Notes under the pieces: generated by a model
What the model saw: only the letters and a program-made list of their open reading frames with translations
What the model was told of the DNA's origin: nothing
The model's database searches: none
Assembly: GCF_000956475.1 (NCBI RefSeq)
Contig: NZ_JYJB01000010.1
Coordinates: 124,001-188,000, forward strand
DNA from: Microbacterium hydrocarbonoxydans
Lineage (GTDB): Bacteria > Actinomycetota > Actinomycetes > Actinomycetales > Microbacteriaceae
DNA: 64,000 nucleotides
Direction of reading: 5' to 3'
Made by a program: the position numbers and the translations under genes
Shown here: piece by piece, positions 58,423 through 64,000 of the stretch
Numbering within the stretch: position 1 is the first letter of the stretch
How the letters are laid out: each line of letters starts with the position of its first letter

Positions 58423-59111
58423 TGCCTCTGCACCTGATCACAGGCGCCGGCTCCGGAATCGGGGCCGTGCTCGCGCGTCGTCTGATCGAACGCGGTGATC
58501 AGGTGGTGATGCTCGTGCGGGATGCCGGACGCGCGCGAGAGCTGTCGGAGCGCTTCCCCGGCGCGACGGCCCTCGTCGGCGACCTGTCGAACCCCGGGCG
58601 GCTGTCGTGGGCGCTGTCGAAGCAGGCGCTGCCCGAGCGCATCGACTCGCTGATCCACGTCGCCGGCGTCGTCGATCTCGGCGCGGTCGCGGATCTGCCG
58701 CCCTCGCTCTGGGAGCAGCAGCTCGCCGTGAACCTGGTCGGACCGGCCGAGCTGACGAGGCTCCTCCTGCCGGTGCTGCGCGTATCGCGCGGGCGCGTGG
58801 TGTTCGTGAACTCGGGCGCAGGGCTCAACGCCCACGCCGGCTGGTCGGCGTACGCGGCCTCGAAGCACGGGCTGAAGGCCCTGGCGGACTCGCTGCGCGC
58901 TGAAGAGGCCCCACACGGCGTGCGCGTCACCTCGGTGTACCCTGGGCGCACCGCGACGCCCATGCAGGAGAAGGTCCGTCAGCAGGAGGGGCGCGAGTAC
59001 GACGCCTCCCGCTACATCGATCCCGAGTCCGTGGCGACGACGATCCTCCTCGCGCTCGATCTTCCGGACGATGCTCATCTCACGGATCTCACTGTCAGAC
59101 CTTCCGGCTGA
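58422..59111 (+). CDS. Short-chain dehydrogenase/reductase
   Basis: A 229-residue SDR: nucleotide motif TGAGSGIGAVLARRL at the N-terminus, NAG-equivalent HVAGV, catalytic Ser in VFVNSGAGLN, YAASKHGLK as Y-x3-K, and PGRTATPM. Substrate unknown. ATG overlaps the rsfS stop. ATG/length agree with a classical SDR lacking a C-terminal extension. Confidence 0.92.
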   Translation: MPLHLITGAGSGIGAVLARRLIERGDQVVMLVRDAGRARELSERFPGATALVGDLSNPGRLSWALSKQALPERIDSLIHVAGVVDLGAVADLPPSLWEQQLAVNLVGPAELTRLLLPVLRVSRGRVVFVNSGAGLNAHAGWSAYAASKHGLKALADSLRAEEAPHGVRVTSVYPGRTATPMQEKVRQQEGREYDASRYIDPESVATTILLALDLPDDAHLTDLTVRPSG

Positions 59112-59206
59112 ACTCCTTCCGGCTTCTCGGCCGCATTGTCAAGGGTCTTCACCTGTGTGAACGCTTCAGGCACTCTCTCTTCTGAGAGAACCTGGAGGGC
59201 CGCACG

Positions 59207-59491
59207 ATGGCTTCCGATCCTGATCCGCGGTATGTGCTTCGCAGAATCACGACGTCCGAGTGGGTGATCAACGACCTGAGGTTCGCTCAGGACGATACGA
59301 GGCACGTGGTGGCCTGTGTGTACGAACTCGCGCCGACCGAGGTCGACGTGGTGTGGCTGAGAGATCTGCCGTTGCGAGGTACCTACTCGACCGCCTTCGA
59401 GGTGCTCGAGGATCTGGAGCGCATGCACGCACCCAGTCGTGCCACGAAGCCGGTCCAGATTCCGCATCTGCCGCCGTTGCTGGCCGACTGA
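59207..59491 (+). CDS. Small hypothetical protein
   Basis: A 94-residue protein with a mixed alpha/beta pattern (RYVLRRITTSEWVINDLRFA; HVVACVYELAPTEVDVVWLR; YSTAFEVLEDLERM). No domain recognised. CTGGAGGG upstream gives a good ribosome site, and the start is preceded by a small hairpin (TCTCTCTTCTGAGAGA). Ends 5 bases from the convergent transporter gene. Codon use is like its neighbours, so it is probably real. Confidence 0.7.
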   Translation: MASDPDPRYVLRRITTSEWVINDLRFAQDDTRHVVACVYELAPTEVDVVWLRDLPLRGTYSTAFEVLEDLERMHAPSRATKPVQIPHLPPLLAD

Positions 59492-59496
59492 CCGGG

Positions 59497-60447
59497 CTAC
59501 TCGTCATCCGTCGCGGACGTGCCGAGCCAGCCTCGCCTGCGGAACAGGGCGTAGGCGGCGACGTCGATCACGACGATGGCGATCGACGTGGCGATCCAGC
59601 CGTACTCCCATCCGAAGGGCGGGAGGTTCTTGAAGTTCATGCCGTAGATGCCGGCGATCACGGTGGGGATCGCGAGGAGCGCGGCGAACGCCGAGATCGT
59701 GCGCATGTCCTTGTTCTGGCGGGTCGCCACGTTGCTCTGATGGCTCGACACCAGCGCGTTCAGAGACTGGTGCTCGGTCGAGGTGAGCTGAGCGACTCCG
59801 CGTGCGTCGTTCAGGAGGTGGGTGAAGTACGGTCGCAGGTGCGACTGCCGCTCGGTGAGGCGGGTGATGTGATCGGACGCCGAGCTGAGCGCATCGGCGA
59901 GACCGGATGACGCCCTGTCGATCTGGCCGATGCGCTGCCTGAGCCGGTAGATGTGCCGATAGTCCTCCCGCACGCGGCTGTCGAACACATCCGCTTCGAG
60001 ACGCTCGAGGTCCTTCTCGACCGCGGCCCCGAGCTCGATGAAGTCGCCCACCACGGCATCGAGCACTCGGTGAGCCGCAGCCAGAGGGGAGTCGATCCTC
60101 AACGGTCTCGGCTCCTCCAGCAGCGCGTCGAGATCACGGAACTCGTCGGTGTCGCCGCGCTGCACCAGGATCAGCTGCTCATCGGTGACGATCAGGGCGA
60201 GGTCGGTGTCGGTCATCGTCGCACCCCGGTCGCTGCGATCGATGTCCCAGATCGACAGATACAGAACACGATCGAACGTCTCGGCCTTCGGCTGCTGGCG
60301 TCCGGCGAGCAGATCGTCGATCACGAGCGGATGCAGGCCGAGACGCTTAGCGACGTCGTCGAGCTCTTCGCGGCGAGGATTGGTCAGTCGCGTCCACGGG
60401 CGCCGCACCGCGGGTCGATCAGCGTTGGTCGAGATCGGGATCGCCAT
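59497..60447 (-). CDS. CorA-family divalent-cation transporter
   Basis: A 316-residue CorA-type channel for magnesium or cobalt. The N-terminal cytosolic domain (LGLHPLVIDDLLAGRQQPKA; FDRVLYLSIWDID) is followed by a long helix and two C-terminal membrane segments with the pore motif YGMNF between them (AALLAIPTVIAGIYGMNF). The end FRRRGWLG is basic. I use ATG 60447 (MAIPISTNADR); the longer frame overlaps a separate small gene. Its start lies inside that gene by 29 bases. Confidence 0.9.
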   Translation of the reverse strand: MAIPISTNADRPAVRRPWTRLTNPRREELDDVAKRLGLHPLVIDDLLAGRQQPKAETFDRVLYLSIWDIDRSDRGATMTDTDLALIVTDEQLILVQRGDTDEFRDLDALLEEPRPLRIDSPLAAAHRVLDAVVGDFIELGAAVEKDLERLEADVFDSRVREDYRHIYRLRQRIGQIDRASSGLADALSSASDHITRLTERQSHLRPYFTHLLNDARGVAQLTSTEHQSLNALVSSHQSNVATRQNKDMRTISAFAALLAIPTVIAGIYGMNFKNLPPFGWEYGWIATSIAIVVIDVAAYALFRRRGWLGTSATDDE

Positions 60448-60616
60448 GCTCCTCGGTCGATTGCGTCGCAGCGATGTCTGCGGCATGACTGTCGACAGCA
60501 TCCTGATTCGCATCCGGGTCGAGCACCTCGTCGCCGTCGACCTCGCGGGTGGGAACGTCTTCTGTCTCGTCCGGTTCGCCGTCAGGGAACGGGAGCGGGG
60601 GGATCGGGTTGGACAT
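60419..60616 (-). CDS. Small acidic hypothetical protein overlapping the CorA-type gene
   Basis: A 65-residue, strongly acidic protein (FPDGEPDETEDVPTREVDGD; DPDANQDAVDSHAADIAATQ), probably disordered. An excellent GAGGAGGAAG ribosome site precedes ATG 60616, which argues for real translation. It overlaps the start of the CorA-type gene by 29 bases in another frame, so the two are likely co-translated. No known domain. Confidence 0.7.
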   Translation of the reverse strand: MSNPIPPLPFPDGEPDETEDVPTREVDGDEVLDPDANQDAVDSHAADIAATQSTEEHGDPDLDQR

Positions 60617-60770
60617 GATCTTCCTCCTCGTTGATCGATGCACACGACGCTAGAGCGGAAGGCGGCCTCCGCCGAGAGGGTTGACCCGCGACCTGCCCGG
60701 CGCTAGCGGGCCCTCGAGCCGACGCGCCCGGGGGTCGTCCGCCGATTGGTGCTCACGAGGTTTCGTGTTG

Positions 60771-60776
60771 TATTCT
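60771..60776 (+). promoter_or_regulatory. tRNA-Ala -10 element
   Basis: TATTCT about 35 bases before the tRNA, with TTGGTG (60746-60751) as a loose -35 at 19 bases. The rest of 60617-60811 holds no gene. Confidence 0.5.
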
Positions 60777-60811
60777 TTTCGAGTTGCCCTGGTCGGTCCG
60801 GGGAAGCAGAT

Positions 60812-60887
60812 GGGCCTGTGGCGCAGCTGGTAGCGCACCTGCATGGCATGCAGGGGGTCAGGGGTTCGAGTCCCCTCAGGTCCACCA
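60812..60887 (+). tRNA. tRNA-Ala(GGC), CCA encoded
   Basis: Cloverleaf with acceptor GGGCCTG/CAGGTCC (one G-T pair), D arm TGGCGCAGCTGGTAGCGC, anticodon stem CCTGC/GCAGG around ATGGCAT (anticodon GGC), T arm CAGGG-GTTCGAGT-CCCCT region. The 3' CCA is encoded (60885-60887). The gene and its terminator are intact; the jet operon starts 165 bases further on. Confidence 0.96.
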
Positions 60888-60891
60888 GAGA

Positions 60892-60925
60892 GAAAGCCCC
60901 CGGCCACGCCGGGGGCTTTCTTCGT
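60892..60925 (+). terminator. Terminator after tRNA-Ala
   Basis: A perfect 13-bp stem GAAAGCCCCCGGC / GCCGGGGGCTTTC with a CAC loop, then TTCGTC, 4 bases after the encoded CCA. Confidence 0.88.
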
Positions 60926-60940
60926 CACGGCGAAGACCGC

Positions 60941-60972
60941 GCGGATGCCGCCCGGCGACGCGCGGCATCCGC
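60941..60972. repeat. CGGATGC/GCATCCG hairpin upstream of jetA
   Basis: A perfect 11-bp inverted repeat GCGGATGCCGC / GCGGCATCCGC with a 10-base loop, not linked to a gene end. Its arms carry the over-represented word. It lies just before the TAGGCT -10 candidate (60986-60991) of the jet operon and could be a barrier to read-through from the tRNA. Confidence 0.7.
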
Positions 60973-60985
60973 ACCGGTCTCCCAG

Positions 60986-60991
60986 TAGGCT
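60986..60991 (+). promoter_or_regulatory. Putative jetABCD -10 element
   Basis: TAGGCT about 60 bases before jetA GTG 61052. The leader has a small CTGCCG...CGGCGG-type hairpin (about 61000-61017). No clear -35. Confidence 0.4.
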
Positions 60992-61051
60992 GGACGACGC
61001 TGCCGTCTTCCGGCGGCATGTCTTTCTTGGATCATCCGTTTCGGGAGCAGT

Positions 61052-62548
61052 GTGACCGGTACTCGAGCCGAAGCGGCCTATCTCCGCGCTCGCGCCGCGT
61101 TCAAGATCCCGACGCTCGACCTGCTTCACGGCCGCTATGCGCCCTTCGTCATCGCGGCGCTGAGCATCATGTTCACGGCGGACCGTCCGACGGTCGCCGT
61201 GGCGGACGCGCACGTCGAGGTGGGGGAGATGCTCGCGGAGCTGCGGGCAGCCGGGTACGAGGAGAACGGTCGAGGTCTGCCGTCGACGACCGGCCGCGAG
61301 GTCTGCCGATACTGGGTCAAGGTGGGCTGGCTCGGTCAGCAGATCGAGGGCGACGTCGAGGTGTACCGATGCACGGCGCACGCCGTCAGGGCACTCGAGA
61401 TCGCCGATCTCACCGGCGGCAGCACCCGGGTCTCGCACTCGCGCGTGCGCACACTGCTCGACGCGGTCGAGCGCCTGGCCGGCGATGCGGACGAAGACCC
61501 GGCCCGGCGCCTTGCGCGATTGCGGGCCGAGCGGGCTGCTCTCGACGCGCAGATCGCCGCGCTCGAGAACCGCGAGGCCGACCCGATCACCGATGACGAG
61601 CTGCTCGAAGAAGCAGAGAACGTGCTGCATCTCGCACGCAGCCTGCCGGCCGACTTCACGCGCGTCGCCGAGTCGATCAAGGCGATGCAGCGCGACGTCA
61701 TCCGCGATCTCCGCCGTGACGAGCGCCCCACCGGCGAAGTCCTGCGCGAGTACCTGCTCCGCGGGCAGCAGGTCATGCAGTCCACGCGCGAGGGCCAGGC
61801 GTTCGCGGGCGCCCTGCGCGTGATCGGCGACCCCGAGCGCATCGATGCGCTGACCGAGCAGCTGCACGAGCTGCTCGGGCGCCCGTTCGCGCGCATGCTC
61901 GACGCGGCCCAGCGCAGCGAGCTCGACACGATCGGCCGGCGCATGGAACTCGGGGTGCAGGAGGTCCTCACGGCTCAGCGGCGCGCGTCGCACGTGATCG
62001 CCGCCCAGGTGCGCACGCACGATCCGGCCCGTGACCGTCAGGTCGATGAGCTGCTGCGCGATGTCATCTCGGGGCTGCAGGCCTGGACTCAGACGAACAC
62101 GCCGGAGACCCCTGTCGAGCCGCTGCGTCGTCTCCCGATCGCGAGTATCGGGCACCTCAGGCAGTCGCTGAGCGATGTGCGTCCTCCCGAGCCTCCCGCG
62201 CCGCTCGAAGACCGCGCCGGCGACGCGGTCTTCGTCGACGCAGACACGCGCGCGTGGGGCGGTCCTCGATACGCCGAGCTCGAGACCTATGTCGCGGGAC
62301 TCGGCGAAGACTTCGACCTCGGCGACGCCTTCCTCGGCGCAGACGACGAGACCCGGCGACCCGTCGATCTGCTCGGACTGCTGGAGATCGCGCACCGCAA
62401 CGGGATGACCGAGGGCGAGGAGGTCTCGGTCGTCGAGGCCGTGCGCCCCGACGGCACCACGCGCCGGTTCGCGTTCGGCTCCGTGACCGCGCGCACGAGG
62501 AAGGACGACGCAATGGCCCAGGCCGCGAAGGAGCAGGCGGATGACTGA
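61052..62548 (+). CDS. jetA: Wadjet defence protein JetA (DUF3375)
   Basis: A 498-residue DUF3375 protein, the kleisin-like (MukF-like) subunit of the Wadjet anti-plasmid complex. N-terminal winged-helix-like part (FKIPTLDLLHGRYAPFVIAA; REVCRYWVKVGWL), then LTGGSTRVSHSRVRTLLDAV, a long helical middle with coiled-coil pattern (RLARLRAERAALDAQIAALE), and a C-terminal domain. JetABC form an SMC-type motor that extrudes circular DNA so that JetD cuts small circles. GTG 61052 follows GGGAG. jetB overlaps its end by 8 bases. The order jetA-jetB-jetC fits type I Wadjet. Confidence 0.92.
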   Translation: MTGTRAEAAYLRARAAFKIPTLDLLHGRYAPFVIAALSIMFTADRPTVAVADAHVEVGEMLAELRAAGYEENGRGLPSTTGREVCRYWVKVGWLGQQIEGDVEVYRCTAHAVRALEIADLTGGSTRVSHSRVRTLLDAVERLAGDADEDPARRLARLRAERAALDAQIAALENREADPITDDELLEEAENVLHLARSLPADFTRVAESIKAMQRDVIRDLRRDERPTGEVLREYLLRGQQVMQSTREGQAFAGALRVIGDPERIDALTEQLHELLGRPFARMLDAAQRSELDTIGRRMELGVQEVLTAQRRASHVIAAQVRTHDPARDRQVDELLRDVISGLQAWTQTNTPETPVEPLRRLPIASIGHLRQSLSDVRPPEPPAPLEDRAGDAVFVDADTRAWGGPRYAELETYVAGLGEDFDLGDAFLGADDETRRPVDLLGLLEIAHRNGMTEGEEVSVVEAVRPDGTTRRFAFGSVTARTRKDDAMAQAAKEQADD

Positions 62549-63236
62549 CCACGATCTCGCCTCGGACGGAGGCTTCATCGAGCCCGTCTCGATGGAGGAG
62601 GACCTCCCAGAGCTGTTCCCCGGCGACAGGGGAGTCCTCGACCCGGAGGTGCGCCGGACCCTCGCGCTGATCCTGCACCGCCGATTCCTGCTCGCGGAGC
62701 GCAACCGGCAGGAGTGGCGCACGCTCCTCGACAATCAGACCGTGATCGAGTCGCGCCTGAACGACCTCTACATCCGGCTGATCGTCGATCATGAGCACGG
62801 TCTCGCCTACAAGCAGCAGATCCGCGTCGACGAGCTCGACATCCCGATTCTGCTGCGCGACACGCCCTACACGCGCTCCGAGACGCTCGTGCTCGTGCAT
62901 CTGCGCACCGTGTACGAACGTGAGAACGTGGCGGGCGAGTCGGCGCCTCGTATCGACATCGAAGACGTCGAGCAGACCGTGCTCAGCTACTTCACGGATG
63001 CCGACGGAGACATCTCACGACGGCAGAAGGCCGTGCGCGACGCGATGCGCAAGCTGGCGAACGACGGCATCATCAGCGAGGAGACCACTGGCCGTTACCG
63101 CATCGGGCCACTGGTCGAGGTCGTGCTGAGCGCCCAGAAGCTCACCGAGCTGCGGGACTGGCTGCGCGAATCGGCGCTCGGCCGTGAGGCGGATGCCCTC
63201 ACAGAGCAAGACGCACGGGAAGGCGTTCTGTCATGA
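62541..63236 (+). CDS. jetB: Wadjet defence protein JetB (DUF4194)
   Basis: A 231-residue DUF4194 protein, the MukE-like (KITE) subunit that binds JetA. Visible: RRTLALILHRRFLLAERNRQ, YIRLIVDHEHGLAYKQQI, SETLVLVHLRTVYERENVAG, and a C-terminal winged-helix (KLANDGIISEETTGRYRIGP). ATG 62541 overlaps jetA, and its stop overlaps jetC (ATGA), so the three are translated together. Confidence 0.93.
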   Translation: MTDHDLASDGGFIEPVSMEEDLPELFPGDRGVLDPEVRRTLALILHRRFLLAERNRQEWRTLLDNQTVIESRLNDLYIRLIVDHEHGLAYKQQIRVDELDIPILLRDTPYTRSETLVLVHLRTVYERENVAGESAPRIDIEDVEQTVLSYFTDADGDISRRQKAVRDAMRKLANDGIISEETTGRYRIGPLVEVVLSAQKLTELRDWLRESALGREADALTEQDAREGVLS

Positions 63237-64000
63237 CGATGATCGAGACGCTGTTCGGGCTCATCCCGCAGGGCTCCCGCGGCCAGCAGTGGGTGGCGGA
63301 GGACCTGCAGCTCGTGAACTGGGGAGGCTACGACGGCGGCCCGCACCGAGTGAGGTTCTCGCCCGCCGCGACGCTCCTGTGCGGAGGCTCCGGCTCCGGA
63401 AAGTCGACCCTCATGGACGCGTACATCGCGCTCATGATGCCGCACACCACACCATTCAACGGCGCATCCAACGGCGGGGTCACCGGACGCCCGCGCGGCG
63501 ATGAGCAGCGCAACGTGCTCTCCTACGGACGTGGAAAGCTCGACGAGACGCGCACCGAGGAGGGCACGAAGGTCCAGGTGCTCCGCGGCGACGGCGAGGA
63601 CACCTGGACCGCGATCTCGATGACCTGGCTCGACCACGACGGTGCGCGGTTCACCGCCGTGCGCGCGTGGTACATCCCCGCGGGCGCACGGATCCTGGAG
63701 GACACCGTGCGCGTGCGGGCGACCGTGCACGATGCCTTCGACCTCGCCTCTCTCGAGCGTGCGGCCACTCAGCGCCTCACCGACGCGTCGGTCAGAGCAG
63801 CCGGGCTCGATCCGGTCGGCACCGACCGGGAGTTCTCGGCGCGGCTGCACGCGGTGCTCGGCATCGGCGCCGCGGGTGCCGGATCCAACGCGATGAGCCT
63901 GCTGGCGCGGATCCAGGCCGGCCAGCAGATCACCACGGTCGACGACCTGTACAAGCGCCTCGTGCTGGAAGAGCCCGAGACCATGCGCACGGCCGACGCC
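63233..64000 (+). CDS. jetC: Wadjet SMC-like ATPase JetC, N-terminal part (3' end outside window)
   Basis: 256 residues are visible, open to the window end. The N-terminal ATPase half of an SbcC/MukB-like protein: LQLVNWGGYDGGPHRVRFSP, Walker A GGSGSGKST (residues 51-59), then the Q-loop region and ISMTWLDHDGARFTAVRAWY. The family is about 1100 residues long, with a long coiled coil and the Walker B/signature motifs at the far end, all beyond this window, as would be jetD (TOPRIM nuclease subunit). ATG 63233 overlaps the jetB stop. Confidence 0.93.
   Translation, partial: MTMIETLFGLIPQGSRGQQWVAEDLQLVNWGGYDGGPHRVRFSPAATLLCGGSGSGKSTLMDAYIALMMPHTTPFNGASNGGVTGRPRGDEQRNVLSYGRGKLDETRTEEGTKVQVLRGDGEDTWTAISMTWLDHDGARFTAVRAWYIPAGARILEDTVRVRATVHDAFDLASLERAATQRLTDASVRAAGLDPVGTDREFSARLHAVLGIGAAGAGSNAMSLLARIQAGQQITTVDDLYKRLVLEEPETMRTADA

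Noticed and set aside
60812..61051. Integration (att) site at tRNA-Ala
   Set aside because: No repeat of the tRNA 3' end and no integrase appear within the window; a right-hand copy might lie outside, so it is left as a check and not as a feature.

Overview
The window is about 64 kb of high-GC (roughly 68-70% by eye) actinobacterial chromosome. Gene order (uvrB...uvrA-uvrC-rapZ-whiA; gap-pgk-tpiA-secG-rbpA; tig-clpP1-clpP2...clpX; valS; ileS-folC-DUF4233-ndk; rne-rplU-rpmA-obgE-proB-proA-nadD-rsfS), actinobacteria-only genes (rbpA, whiA, translational ileS T-box), GTG starts and leaderless promoters point to Micrococcales, most likely Microbacteriaceae close to Microbacterium. This placement is an inference; no marker search was run.

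Layout: 1-5.9 kb holds the 3' end of uvrB, a TfoX-like protein, a divergent pair (zinc-ribbon-like protein / OhrR-type MarR regulator) and a five-gene operon around a MoxR ATPase and a DUF58 protein. 5.9-12.7 kb is uvrA-uvrC-rapZ-whiA. 12.8-17.3 kb has sodA, lower glycolysis, secG and rbpA. 17.3-18.9 kb has a membrane-anchored protein with a zinc-protease signature and tRNA-Gly and tRNA-Pro genes. 18.9-28.7 kb has trigger factor and the Clp protease genes, with a deoxyribose-type operon (SorC regulator, deoC, aldehyde dehydrogenase, catalytically incomplete aldehyde dehydrogenase-like protein) between clpP2 and clpX. 28.7-35.1 kb has an M3 oligopeptidase, an ArsR-type regulator with an elaborate operator, and valS. 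35.3-40.2 kb is a complete peptide-type ABC importer with its two ATPases fused. 40.2-42.3 kb is an accessory spot: a pentapeptide-repeat protein and a DUF559 gene bracketed by near-identical 40-bp repeats, then the ileS T-box. 42.3-59.1 kb is translation, folate, nucleotide, RNA-decay, ribosome-assembly, proline and NAD housekeeping. 59.1-60.8 kb has small genes, a CorA-type transporter and tRNA-Ala.

The right edge (61.05-64.0 kb) opens a Wadjet (JetABCD) anti-plasmid operon: jetA (DUF3375), jetB (DUF4194) and the first 256 codons of jetC (SMC-like ATPase). jetD would lie beyond the window. This is the only recognisable defence system here, and it is a described type.

Most genes are tightly packed with ATGA/GTGA stop-start overlaps, so translation is likely coupled within operons. 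I saw no insertion sequences, prophage genes or CRISPR arrays. The less explained signals are in the DNA itself: an over-abundant CGGATGC/GCATCCG word that also builds hairpins, the repeats around the DUF559 gene, REP-like sequence translated inside uvrC and ileS, and the repeat array in front of the ArsR gene.
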